From: CAVTWH01 sp963794685
Lineage (GTDB): Bacteria; Actinomycetota; Actinomycetes; Mycobacteriales; Micromonosporaceae
NCBI GenBank assembly: GCA_963794685.1
Contig: CAWCFK010000004.1
Location: forward strand, 992,001-1,056,000
Reading direction: 5' to 3'
DNA: 64,000 bases
Position 1 is the stretch's first letter. Each line of letters starts with the position of its first letter. The position numbers were made by a program, and so were the translations under genes. The notes below the pieces were generated by a model. That model did not search any database. It saw only the letters and a list, made by a program, of their open reading frames with translations, and was not told where the DNA came from. Below are positions 25,801-33,985 of the stretch, one piece after another.

Positions 25801-26975
25801 AGCAAGCCGAACCGACGCGGGCCGCGCCGTTGACCGCGCGGCTGGTGGGCAACCGGCTGCTCAGCCTGACCGGCTCGGCCAAGGAGGTGCGGCAGTTCAC
25901 CTTCGACACCTCCGGCGCGGCTACGGCCGGCGCAGCCACCTCCAGCGCGGACGCGGCTGGCCGCGCGCTGAGCTACCGGACCGGGGATGCGCTCGGCGTG
26001 TGGCCGACCAACTGTCCGGATCTGGTGGCCGAGTGGCTGGCGGTCACCGGCCTGCACCCGGACGAGTCGGTCGAGGTGGCCGGCGTCGGCCCGCTGCCGC
26101 TCGCGCAGGCGCTGCAGCACCGCCTGGAGATCGCCCGGATCAGCCCGGACCTGCTGCGGTTCCTCGCCGAACGCACCGGCGACCCGCAGTTGAAGACGTT
26201 GCTGCGGCCGGACAACACCGGCGAGCTGGCGAAGTGGTCGTGGGGGCGGCAGGCGGTGGACGTGGTGGCGAGGTGGCCGGTGCAGGCCGCCGCGCGGGAC
26301 TGGTTGGCGGTTCTCAAGCGGCTGCAGCCCCGGCTGTACTCGATCTCCTCGACCCCGCTGGCCGAGCCGGACCGGGTCAGCCTCACGGTTTCGGTGGTGC
26401 GCTTCGAGAACCTGCACGGCCGGCGACGCAAGGGGGTCTGCTCCAGCTACCTGGCCGACGCCGCGCCGGACGCCCAGGTGCCGGTCTTCGTCCAGCGCAC
26501 CAACCACTTCCGGCCGCCGGAGGACGGCACGACGCCGATCATCATGATCGGTCCGGGTACCGGCGTCGCCCCGTTCCTGGCCTTCCTGCGGGAGCGGCAG
26601 GTGCGCGGCGACCGGGGCCGCAACTGGCTGTTCTTCGGGGAACAGCGCCGCTCCACCGACTTCTACTACGCCGATGAGCTGACCACCCTGCGCGGGCAGG
26701 GCACCCTCACCCGGCTCGACCTGGCCTTCTCCCGCGACCAGCGGAGCAAGATCTACGTGCAGGACCGGATGCGCGAGCACGGCGCGGCGCTGTGGGCCTG
26801 GCTGCGCGAGGGCGCGCACCTCTATGTCTGCGGCGACGCCACCAGGATGGCCCGCGACGTCGACCTGGCGCTGCACGAGATCGTCGCCGGGCACGGCAAC
26901 CTCACCGCGGCGGCGGCTGCCGCCTATGTGAAGCAGCTCGCCGCCGACCGTCGCTACCTGCGCGACGTCTACTGA
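22806..26975 (+). CDS. Nitrate reductase catalytic subunit fused to a CysJ-like flavoprotein reductase
   Basis: About 1389-aa cytoplasmic fusion. Residues 1-60 hold a [4Fe-4S] site (CSYCGVGC with Cys in GRLCTKG). The molybdopterin oxidoreductase and dinucleotide-binding domains run to about 720, as in assimilatory NasA/NasC. Then comes a CysJ-type linker (FTEEERRYLAGFLTAL), flavodoxin (WASQTGNAEEFA, about 833), FAD domain (RLYSISS, about 1175) and NADPH domain (GPGTGVAPFLAF, about 1249) ending RRYLRDVY. The enzyme should pass electrons from NADPH through FAD/FMN and the Fe-S centre to Mo and reduce nitrate without a separate reductase. GGGGAGG precedes; GTG 22806 and ATG 22812 are both possible. 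No nir or transporter gene is adjacent. It overlaps the end of the convergent AsnB-like gene by 7 nt. Confidence 0.9.
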   Translation: MPMPDGRTQVRTVCSYCGVGCGMVLDIARDPEGRRRVLKVVGDKEHPANFGRLCTKGATSADMLAAPGRLASARVRPERGAAPEDTDTDEAIAYTGRRLRKIVDEHGPDAIAFYVSGQMTLEAQYLANKLAKGFVGTNQIESNSRLCMASAGSGYKLSLGADGPPGSYQDFESADVFLVIGANMADCHPILFLRLLDRVREGAKLIVVDPRRTATADKADLFLQVRPGTDLALLNGLLHLLVADGAIDAAFIAEHTEGWAGMPEFLADYPPATVAELTGLAEAELRLAAQWIGAAGEWMSLWTMGLNQSTHGTWHTNALCNLHLATGAICRPGSGPFSLTGQPNAMGGREMGYLGPGLPGQRSVLVAGDREYVEGVWGRPAGTLRTDVGKGTVELFARMAAGEIRACWIMCTNPVASVGNRGTVIEGLEAAEFVITQDAFAETETNAYADVALPAAMWSETDGIMINSERNLTLVHQAVDPPGQALPDWQLIARVATEMGYGADFDYADAAEIFTEIQRFTNPQTGYDLRGVSYDRLADGPVQWPAADFGGDGRNPIRYRNDGVSQPVLEHADGTRPRLVFPTASGRAVFHPRPYLPPAELPDDDYPMVLNTGRLPHQWHTMTKTGKVAKLAKLNPSPFVELHPDDAAGLGVSDGDLVEVASRRGRAVLPAVVTDRVRAGSCFAPIHWNDLFGEYLSVNAVTNDAVDPISFQPELKYCAVALTRVARPPTPPPLEPPAQEEPQSVAGLRGLLVPQIPPPQFTEEERRYLAGFLTALAGTTSLPGVPVLPASAPVHPDRVLWVNGLLAGTYSRLPAVLAAAGEGQVGASAGRPVHVLWASQTGNAEEFAATAGQRLADAGWQPRVRSMAEPLTDVLTEPADLLVVTSTFGDGEAPDNGAAFWEALGEPGGVRLEGRRYAVLAFGDSSYHNFCGHGRRLDERLAELGGVRLVPRVDCEPDYTDTAHAWLDRVLAALAEERPRAAATATVRDRGTSQPVPTEQAEPTRAAPLTARLVGNRLLSLTGSAKEVRQFTFDTSGAATAGAATSSADAAGRALSYRTGDALGVWPTNCPDLVAEWLAVTGLHPDESVEVAGVGPLPLAQALQHRLEIARISPDLLRFLAERTGDPQLKTLLRPDNTGELAKWSWGRQAVDVVARWPVQAAARDWLAVLKRLQPRLYSISSTPLAEPDRVSLTVSVVRFENLHGRRRKGVCSSYLADAAPDAQVPVFVQRTNHFRPPEDGTTPIIMIGPGTGVAPFLAFLRERQVRGDRGRNWLFFGEQRRSTDFYYADELTTLRGQGTLTRLDLAFSRDQRSKIYVQDRMREHGAALWAWLREGAHLYVCGDATRMARDVDLALHEIVAGHGNLTAAAAAAYVKQLAADRRYLRDVY

Positions 26976-28591
26976 ACCTTGTTTTCCTCGACCGCCCGGG
27001 TGGGCCGGGTGGTCGGGCCGGAAATCCTGCGCCACAACGGTTTCGCGTTGATGCGGACCGCGCCGACCAGATCGCGGGCGTGCTCGGCGAAGGTGTGGTC
27101 CTGCCGGTTGGCCTGCTCGACCAGGGCCCGGGACAGGTCGTTGTCGCAGGCGGTGAGGACCGCGTCGAAGTCCCGGCGGATCGGCTCCAGCAGGTCGTAG
27201 CCGAAGGTGCGGTGCAGCCGGGCGAAGATCGGCTTGAACAGCCGGGCCCGCTCGGCCAGGCCGGTGGCGACGGCCATCGGCGCGTGCGGCCGGTCGAGAC
27301 TGAATTCCGGCAACACTTCCCGGTACGCGGCGCGCAGCAGCGCCCGGTCCAGCCCGTACCGGGTCCGGCTGCTCAACGGCTGGCGCAGTGCCACGGCGAG
27401 CACTGCCGGATCGAGCAGCGGTACCCGGGCGCTCACCCCGAAGGCCATCGCCGTGCGGTCCACCCGCTGCAACTCGGTCCGGGTCAGGTTCGCCAGCCGG
27501 TGCCGGCTCAACTCGCGGGCCCGCCGGGTGCCCAGCGCGTCGGCGACCGGATCCACCCCGAACAGCTCCTGCCCACCGTCGCCGGCCAGCACCACCCGTA
27601 CCCCGCGCTCCCGGGCCCGGCGCAGCAGCGGCACGGTGATCACGGCGTCGATGATGTCGCCGTACTCGGTCAGCTCGCCGACCCGGATCGCCTCGCGGAT
27701 CTCGTCGTACCCGATCTCGCGCGGGCGTACCTCGACCACCTCGTGCGCGACGCCCCACCAGGCGGCCAGCCGCCCGGCGTAGTCCAGATCCGGACTGCCC
27801 GGCGCGCCGACGGTGAACGCCACGCAGTCGGGGCGCAGCTCGCGGACCTCGGCCAGCATCACGGCGCTGCTCAGGCCACCGGAGAGCAGCACACCGACCG
27901 GTCCGCTCGCGGGTACCCGCTGCGCGACGCTGGCCGCGATTGCCGCCCGTACCTGCCCGGCCGCGTCGGCCAGCTCCGCCTCGGTCGGCCCGGACCCGTC
28001 CGTGTCTACTGTGGACAGTTCGAAGAAGGAGGAGAGCTGTGGCGCCCGGCCGCGTTCGGCCCAGCCGTGTGCGCCGGCGGGCACTTCGCGGATGCGGGCC
28101 TGTACCGGGACGAGCGCCTTGATCTCGGAGCCGACGTGCAGCCGGCCGGCGCGGGTGGCCCAGTAGAGCGGCTTGACTCCGAGCGGGTCGCGGGCCAGGT
28201 AGGTCCGGCCGGTGGGGCGCTGCACGATGACGAAGGCGTACTCGCCGCGCAGCCGGGTGACGGCCTGCTCACCCCAGTGCCGGAAGGCTTCCAACACCAC
28301 CTCGGCGTCGCTGTCACCGTGGAACTCCCGGCCCAGCGCCCGCAGTTCGGCGCGTAGCTCGCGGTGGTTGACCACGGTGCCGTCGTAGCAGAGCAGCCAC
28401 TGCCCGTCCGGCGAGCACCACGGCTGGACGACCGGCTCGCCGTCGGCCACCACCGCGCCGCTGACGCCGGCCAGCAGCCCGTCGCGCAGCAGCGTCTCCG
28501 CCGAGTCGCCGCGGTGGGCGACGGTGTACATCATCCGGCCGAAGACGAACCGGTCGCCCTCAGCTCCGATCATCAGCGCGATTCCCGACAT
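26969..28591 (-). CDS. Asparagine-synthetase-like protein lacking the catalytic Cys
   Basis: 540 aa with the two-domain AsnB layout: N-terminal Ntn amidotransferase-like domain (RGD..., DGTVVNHRELRAEL, LARDPLGVKPLYWA) and C-terminal ATP-pyrophosphatase domain. The nucleophile is missing: the start reads MSGI where AsnB has MCGI. The PP-loop reads SGGLSS instead of SGGLDS, and GDGGQELFG replaces the usual GADELF. So it cannot use glutamine in the normal way, and its ATP site is altered. Related Cys-less proteins make amide bonds or macrocycles (lasso cyclases, beta-lactam synthetases). It follows the M15-like gene by 7 nt; GAGG precedes the ATG. The substrate is unknown. Confidence 0.85.
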   Translation of the reverse strand: MSGIALMIGAEGDRFVFGRMMYTVAHRGDSAETLLRDGLLAGVSGAVVADGEPVVQPWCSPDGQWLLCYDGTVVNHRELRAELRALGREFHGDSDAEVVLEAFRHWGEQAVTRLRGEYAFVIVQRPTGRTYLARDPLGVKPLYWATRAGRLHVGSEIKALVPVQARIREVPAGAHGWAERGRAPQLSSFFELSTVDTDGSGPTEAELADAAGQVRAAIAASVAQRVPASGPVGVLLSGGLSSAVMLAEVRELRPDCVAFTVGAPGSPDLDYAGRLAAWWGVAHEVVEVRPREIGYDEIREAIRVGELTEYGDIIDAVITVPLLRRARERGVRVVLAGDGGQELFGVDPVADALGTRRARELSRHRLANLTRTELQRVDRTAMAFGVSARVPLLDPAVLAVALRQPLSSRTRYGLDRALLRAAYREVLPEFSLDRPHAPMAVATGLAERARLFKPIFARLHRTFGYDLLEPIRRDFDAVLTACDNDLSRALVEQANRQDHTFAEHARDLVGAVRINAKPLWRRISGPTTRPTRAVEENKVQ

Positions 28592-28598
28592 CTGTGCC

Positions 28599-29717
28599 TC
28601 ACTCCGTTAGTACGCCGGCCGCAAAGTCGCTGCGCAGGTCCGGCGCGGCCGTCGGGCTCAGGCACAGGTGCCAGAGCTGTCCCTGGTCGACCACGTTGAG
28701 CTGGCCGGCGGCCTGCCGCTCGTGCAGCAGCGCGCGCAGCGCCCCGTCCGCGCCGAACCGCTTGAGCCAGCCCATCTCCACGTCCGCCGCGTACCCGACG
28801 CAGTGCGCGCTGGGCACGTTCGCCGGCCGGCCGTGCGCGCGCAGCCGCAGTTGGTGGGTGACGCTGCGGGAGAGGCTGGCGACCCAGAGCGCGGCCGGCC
28901 CGCCCCGGGTCTGCTCGGCCAGGTCGGTGGCGAGTTGGTTCAGTAGCACCACCAACTCCGGTCGGGCCCGGCTGACCTGGACTCCGGTCGGGCCGACCGG
29001 CGGGGTGGCGGTGTGTCCCCGGGCGGCCCGGACCAGCCGGCTCAGTGCCCCGCTGACCGGTCGCCGGTACCGGAAGGAGATCAGTCCGCGCCGCCGCAGC
29101 GCCTCCACGTCCACCAGTTCGTCGGCGTCCAGCAGTTCGGCGTCGGTGATGTAGGCCCGCGCCCCACCCCACCAGGCCACGTCGATCCGGGTCAGCAGCC
29201 AGCCCTGCACCCGCCGGGTGAGCTGGTCGGGCGCGGCTGCCACCGCGGGCAGTTGGGCGAGCAGGTCGCCGACCGAGCCGCTGACTCCGGCCGGCGTCGC
29301 GGCGAGTAGTTGGGCCAGTTCGGGCTGCACCAGCCGGCGGGTGAGCACCCGGCCGACGGCGTCGACGCCGGCCCGGTGCGCGGCGTCCTGGACTTCCCTG
29401 CGCAGTCGGGCCACCGCGTCCCGGTACTCGCCGACGACATCATTCAGGCGCGTCCCGGTCACTCCGACCCACTGGGCCACGCCAGGGTTCTGGGCGCCGC
29501 GGCTCTGCGCGTCGGGCTGGGGCGCCCCGGGGAACAGGGCGGTCCCGGTCTCCGAGGGGGTGCCCGGCTGCGTGGCTGCGGGGTCGACGATCGCGGGGTC
29601 GACGATCGCGGCGTCGGGTGGCGGTGAGCCCTGGTCGGGGATCGCCCGGAATGCGCTGGCGCTGGTGCTGGCGTGCGGGCTGGTCACCGGGCGGCTCCAC
29701 CTGGGTCGACGCGACAT
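28599..29717 (-). CDS. DUF5715-like/M15-like zinc peptidase, cytoplasmic
   Basis: 372 aa. The C-terminal third has the metal-binding pattern of VanY/M15 carboxypeptidases: SAHCVGYAADVEM (SxHxxGxAxD) and later GQLWHLCLSP with the third ligand. The middle is helical and of unknown fold, and the N-terminus (1-85) is Pro/Ser/Thr-rich. No signal peptide is seen, which is unusual for a peptidoglycan enzyme. It starts at an ATG below an AT-rich promoter region and is directly followed by the AsnB-like gene, forming a two-gene operon. It might cleave a cytoplasmic peptide or a wall precursor; this is inference. Confidence 0.65.
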   Translation of the reverse strand: MSRRPRWSRPVTSPHASTSASAFRAIPDQGSPPPDAAIVDPAIVDPAATQPGTPSETGTALFPGAPQPDAQSRGAQNPGVAQWVGVTGTRLNDVVGEYRDAVARLRREVQDAAHRAGVDAVGRVLTRRLVQPELAQLLAATPAGVSGSVGDLLAQLPAVAAAPDQLTRRVQGWLLTRIDVAWWGGARAYITDAELLDADELVDVEALRRRGLISFRYRRPVSGALSRLVRAARGHTATPPVGPTGVQVSRARPELVVLLNQLATDLAEQTRGGPAALWVASLSRSVTHQLRLRAHGRPANVPSAHCVGYAADVEMGWLKRFGADGALRALLHERQAAGQLNVVDQGQLWHLCLSPTAAPDLRSDFAAGVLTE

Positions 29718-29837
29718 CGGGACGCCGGGTCGACCGGGTGCCGTCGCAGCGCCATGTGCGGCGACGGTAACACCGTATAACTATGATTTTTCTGTTTAGA
29801 GCGAGATGCCCGCTTTAGGGTGATAGCGACACATAGC

Positions 29838-30860
29838 TCAGTGTGCCGGAGCGGTGCTCGTGCGGACCGTCAGCCGGGGCGCGAGCAGCGTCGAATCGGG
29901 CACCGTCTCGCCGTCCAGCTTGCGCATCAACAGGCTGACCGCGTGCGTACCCACGTCCTCCGCCGGTACCAGCACCGAAGTCAGCGCCGGGTTCGCCCGC
30001 ACCGCCAGCTCGTCCGGGCAGATCGCAAGCACCGACACATCATCGGGACAGCGCCGGCCCTCGGCCCGCAGCGCGGCCAGCACCGGCTCCACGGCCGCCT
30101 CGTTGTGCACCACCAGGCCGGTCAGCTCCGGGTCGTCGGCGAGCAGCTTGGCCACCCGGTGCGCGACCTCGGTGGCGCTCTCCTCGCACGGCGTCCAGCG
30201 CGCCGTCAGGCCGAACCGGCGGGCCGCGTCGAGGAACCCGGCCATCGTCCGGCGGGCGAACCCGGTACCCCGCTCGTACACCGCCTCCGGGGCGCCGAGC
30301 AGCGCGATGTGCTTGTGCCCCAACGAAGCCAGGTGCGTCACACACGCCTCGCCGGCCTGGGTGAAGTCGAGGTCGACGCAGGTCAGCCCGGCCGGGTCGG
30401 ACGGGAAGCCGATCAGCACGCTGGGCCGCTCCAGCTCACGCAGCAGCGGGATGCGGTCGTCGTGCAGCTCGACGTCCATCAGGATCAGCCCGTCCACCAG
30501 GGCGCTGGCGTTGATCCGGCGTAGCCCGGCCGGCCCCTCGTCGGCGGTCACCAGCAGCACGTCGTGGTCGAACCGGCGGGCCGTGGTCACCACCGACACC
30601 GCGAACTGCATCAACACCGGGACGTGCATGCCGGCCCGCAGCGGGAGCACCAGCGCGATCACGTTGGACCGGTTGCTGGCCAGCGCGCGGGCTCCGGCGT
30701 GCGGGTGGTAGTCCAGAGCCCGGATGCTGGCCAGTACCCGTTCCCGGGTACTCGCCGAGATCACCCGCTTGCCGCTGAGCACGTAGGAGACCGTGCTCGG
30801 GGCCACCCCGGCGTGCTTGGCGACGTCGAGGATGGTGACCGGCGCCCGGCGCTCGGTCAT
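29838..30860 (-). CDS. LacI-family transcriptional regulator
   Basis: 340-aa repressor. N-terminal HTH ILDVAKHAGVAPSTVSYVLSGKRVISASTRERV (about 9-41) and a hinge helix with ARALASNRSN, then a periplasmic-binding-type sugar domain. Its ATG overlaps the GH3 stop (ATGA), so it is co-transcribed with that beta-glycosidase. The two palindromes TCGAAGCGCTTCGA upstream of GH3 have the even, CG-centred form of LacI-family sites and are its likely operators. Confidence 0.92.
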   Translation of the reverse strand: MTERRAPVTILDVAKHAGVAPSTVSYVLSGKRVISASTRERVLASIRALDYHPHAGARALASNRSNVIALVLPLRAGMHVPVLMQFAVSVVTTARRFDHDVLLVTADEGPAGLRRINASALVDGLILMDVELHDDRIPLLRELERPSVLIGFPSDPAGLTCVDLDFTQAGEACVTHLASLGHKHIALLGAPEAVYERGTGFARRTMAGFLDAARRFGLTARWTPCEESATEVAHRVAKLLADDPELTGLVVHNEAAVEPVLAALRAEGRRCPDDVSVLAICPDELAVRANPALTSVLVPAEDVGTHAVSLLMRKLDGETVPDSTLLAPRLTVRTSTAPAH

Positions 30861-33697
30861 CGCCCGTCCCGCCCGTCGCTACCGCTCGCACCGGCAGCCG
30901 CCAGGCGCAGGTCGCGCAGGCTCACCCCGGCGGCCGGCAGGATCAGGTACAGGTCGCGAACCCCCGTCGCCGCGACCGGCACCGAACCCTCGACGAAGTG
31001 GTAGCCGTTGCCGTCGCACTCCACCTCAATCCCGCCGACCGCCTCGCCGTCGAGCGGATCGTCCAGTCTGGCAACCACCCCGACCGGCCCGGCGACCTGG
31101 CTGGAGACCGAGACCGCCAGCACGCTGCCGACCCCGAAGTCCACATCCCGGTAACACACCCAGGCGCCCGCTCCGGTGGCCCGCGCCGCGTCGCCGCGTA
31201 CCGGGTCGGCGTCCACCAGCACTACCGCACCGTAGTCGTCGAAGTCGGCGGCGCTGATCCCGGCGGACAGGTCCCGGGGCGGCACGGTCTCCCCGCGTAC
31301 CGAAAGCGGCGCAGCCAGCCGCAGGTCGGCACTGGACGCGCCGACCCGTACCAGCTGCTCGGTTTCCTCCACCACGAACCGGGACCGGGTGACGTCCCAG
31401 GTCGCCAGGTCGGCGGCGGCCAGCCGGAAGCTGACCTCGGCGCTGGCCCCCGGCGCGAGCGACACCCGCTGGAAGCCGCGCAGCGCGCGCAGCGGCTGCT
31501 TGACCCGGGATCGCCGCTGCCGGGTGTAGAGCTGGACCACCTCGTCGGTTGCCCGCTCCCCGTCGTTGGTGACCGTCACGCTCACCGTGACCTCGCCGTC
31601 GGCGGCCACCTCGGCGGCCGACAGCCGCAGGTCGTGGTAGCGCACAGGGGAGTAGGTGAGGCCGTGGCCGAACGGGTAGAGCGGGGTGCCCCGGTAGTAG
31701 AGGTAGGTGGCGTCGCTGGCGATGATGTCGTAGTCGAGCAGGTCGGGCAGGTCGGTATCGCTGCCGTACCAGGTCTGGGTGAGCCGACCGGCGGGCGCGG
31801 CCAGCCCGAGGAGCACCTCGGCCAGCGCCCGGCCCGACTCCTGCCCGCCGTGCGCCGACCACAGCAGCGCCGGCAGGTTGGCCTGCGCCCAGTCCACCGC
31901 GTACGGGTAGCTGCTGGTCACCACGAGCACGGTGCGCGGGTTGACGGCGGCGACCGCGCGGATCAGCCGGTCCTGGGTGGGCGGCAGGGCCAGGTCGGCG
32001 CGGTCCTCGGTTTCCCGACCGTTGATCATCGGGTGGTTGCCGACCACCACGATCACCACGTCCGCGCCCTGGGCGGCGGCGACCGCCTCGGCCACCCCGT
32101 CGCGGACCGGCTCGAAGTCGAAGACCACCGGCTCGCCGGCCTCGGCACGCAGCAGCCCGTCCGCGCTGAGCGTCAGGTACCGGCCGGTGGCGAGGTGCTT
32201 GAGCGCCACACCGCCGGGGCGGGGGCTGCTGGTGAAGGTCTCCCGCACCTCCCAGCCGCCGGGGCGCAGCGCCTCGTTGGCCAGCGCGCCGTCCGCGCCG
32301 ACGGTGAGGTACCGGCCGTTGACCACCGCGCGCAGCGCGAGCACGCCCTGACCCCACTCCTCGACGTCCACCAGGGCCGGCTCGCCCACACTGGCGGCGC
32401 TGCACGGGATCGGGCCGCCGGTCGGCGACATCGCCAGGTACCCGCCGCCGACAACCCGCAGCGCCACCCGGTCGGTGCCCTCGGCGTAGCGAACCCTGTC
32501 GCTGCCGAGCCGCTCGGTGAGCCCGGTGCGCACCGTGTACCCGTACGGCAGGGTGCCTGAGTACCAGTCCTCGTAGAGGGTGTCGGCGAGCGGCCCGACC
32601 ACGGCCACCACACCGGGGTCGGCGGGCAGTGGCAGGATCCCGTCGTTCTTCAGCAGTACCACCGACTGCCGGGCCGCCTCGGCGGCCAGCGCCTGGTGCG
32701 CCGGGCAGTTGATGACCTCTTCGGTCAGGTCGGCGTAGGGGTTGTCGGCCGGGTCGTCGAACTCGCCGAGCCGGAACCGGATGGCCAGCGCGTGCCCGAT
32801 CGCGGTGTCCACATCGGACTCGGTGAGCAGGCCACGCTCCAACGCCTCGGTGATCCGGGTCGCGGTGGTCTGCGCGTCCTCGCCGTTGTCGGTGAAGCTG
32901 TCCACGCCGGCCTTGACCAGCGCCGCGTGGCTGAGCGCGTGGTCGTGGTGGTAGCGCTGCGGATGCACCACATTGGACGGCGCCTGGGCGTCGCTGACGA
33001 GCAGGATGTCATCGGTGGTCCAGGACCGCAGCTCGTCGTTGATCAGCGGCGAGAGGTGTGCGGGCCGCCCGTTGACCAGGTTGTACGAGGCCATCACGGC
33101 CATCGCCGCACCGGCCTCGATCGGCGCCCGGAACGCCGGCAGCTCGTACTCGTGCAGGACCCGGGCCGGCATGCTGGAGTTGCTGGTGTCCCGGCGGGTC
33201 TCGTTGTTGTAGGCCAGAAAGTGCTTGAGCGTCGGCGCGGTCTTCAGGAACCGCTCGTGATCGCCCCGCAGCCCCTGCGCGTACGCGGTGGCGAGCACGC
33301 CGGTCAGCAGCGGGTCCTCGGCGTACCCCTCCTCGTTACGGCCCCAGCGCGGGTCGCGCAGCAGGTTCACCACCGGCGCCCAGACGTTCAGGCCGCCCCG
33401 GGTCGGGTCCTTGTGGTGGAAGCCGCGGGTCTCGTCGCCCACGGCGCTGCCCACCTCGCGCATCAGCTGCGGGTTCCAGGTGCTGGCCAGGCCGACGGCT
33501 TGCGGGAAGACGGTGGCCGGGCCGAGCCAGGCGAGTCCGTGCAGCGCTTCGGTGCCGGTCCGGAAGGCGGCGAGACGCAGCCGGGGGACGGCGGCCTGGT
33601 GCTGGTGCAGCAGGGCCACCTTCTCGGCGAGGGTGAGCTGGCTGAGCAGGTCGGTGATCCGGTCGGCCAGGGGGAGCCGGGCATCACGGAAGCTCAT
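30857..33697 (-). CDS. GH3 beta-glycosidase with inserted beta-trefoil-like region and C-terminal CBM6-like domain
   Basis: 946-aa cytoplasmic enzyme (no signal peptide), probably a beta-glucosidase or beta-xylosidase. The GH3 barrel carries KHFLAYNNE and the nucleophile in ILLVSDAQAP (Asp about 232). Between the two GH3 sub-domains is an insert with NGRYLTVGADG and TGRYLTLSADG repeats resembling fascin/beta-trefoil units. A fibronectin-III-like domain (about 700-790) and a CBM6-like domain (about 815-935) follow. The ATG at 33697 is 8 nt after AAGGTGG and is preferred over a GTG four codons upstream. It is followed by the LacI gene with ATGA overlap. Confidence 0.9.
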   Translation of the reverse strand: MSFRDARLPLADRITDLLSQLTLAEKVALLHQHQAAVPRLRLAAFRTGTEALHGLAWLGPATVFPQAVGLASTWNPQLMREVGSAVGDETRGFHHKDPTRGGLNVWAPVVNLLRDPRWGRNEEGYAEDPLLTGVLATAYAQGLRGDHERFLKTAPTLKHFLAYNNETRRDTSNSSMPARVLHEYELPAFRAPIEAGAAMAVMASYNLVNGRPAHLSPLINDELRSWTTDDILLVSDAQAPSNVVHPQRYHHDHALSHAALVKAGVDSFTDNGEDAQTTATRITEALERGLLTESDVDTAIGHALAIRFRLGEFDDPADNPYADLTEEVINCPAHQALAAEAARQSVVLLKNDGILPLPADPGVVAVVGPLADTLYEDWYSGTLPYGYTVRTGLTERLGSDRVRYAEGTDRVALRVVGGGYLAMSPTGGPIPCSAASVGEPALVDVEEWGQGVLALRAVVNGRYLTVGADGALANEALRPGGWEVRETFTSSPRPGGVALKHLATGRYLTLSADGLLRAEAGEPVVFDFEPVRDGVAEAVAAAQGADVVIVVVGNHPMINGRETEDRADLALPPTQDRLIRAVAAVNPRTVLVVTSSYPYAVDWAQANLPALLWSAHGGQESGRALAEVLLGLAAPAGRLTQTWYGSDTDLPDLLDYDIIASDATYLYYRGTPLYPFGHGLTYSPVRYHDLRLSAAEVAADGEVTVSVTVTNDGERATDEVVQLYTRQRRSRVKQPLRALRGFQRVSLAPGASAEVSFRLAAADLATWDVTRSRFVVEETEQLVRVGASSADLRLAAPLSVRGETVPPRDLSAGISAADFDDYGAVVLVDADPVRGDAARATGAGAWVCYRDVDFGVGSVLAVSVSSQVAGPVGVVARLDDPLDGEAVGGIEVECDGNGYHFVEGSVPVAATGVRDLYLILPAAGVSLRDLRLAAAGASGSDGRDGR

Positions 33698-33732
33698 GGA
33701 CACGACCACCTTGGGGTGTGAGGGCGGCGCCG

Positions 33733-33778
33733 TCGAAGCGCTTCGAACCAGGGACGTGAAAGTTTCGAAGCGTTTCGA
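33733..33778 (-). promoter_or_regulatory. Pair of LacI-type operators upstream of GH3
   Basis: TCGAAGCGCTTCGA (33733-33746) is a perfect 14-bp palindrome; TCGAAGCGTTTCGA (33765-33778) differs at one base. Their centres are 32 bp apart, about three helical turns. A half-site TTTCGAA follows at about 33785. Confidence 0.8.
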
Positions 33779-33885
33779 CTGAGATTTCGAACAGGTTGCA
33801 CCTCGATGCCGCGCACAGTCAATAGGCTCGCGAACGCCGATTGGTCACGGGTCGGCATCGCTCACATTCCAGCAGCTCACAGCTT

Positions 33886-33899
33886 TGGGAGCGCGCCCA
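33886..33899 (-). promoter_or_regulatory. CebR-like box upstream of GH3
   Basis: TGGGAGCGCGCCCA matches the CebR consensus at 13 of 14 positions. It lies about 190 bp before the GH3 start and about 85 bp past the end of the ROK gene. Confidence 0.5.
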
Positions 33900-33985
33900 C
33901 GAATGCGCGATAGCCTGACAGCCCCGCACCCGGCCGGGCACGAGGTTGTCGATCGTGCGGTGATAAAGGCGCAGGGCCGAGAAGG

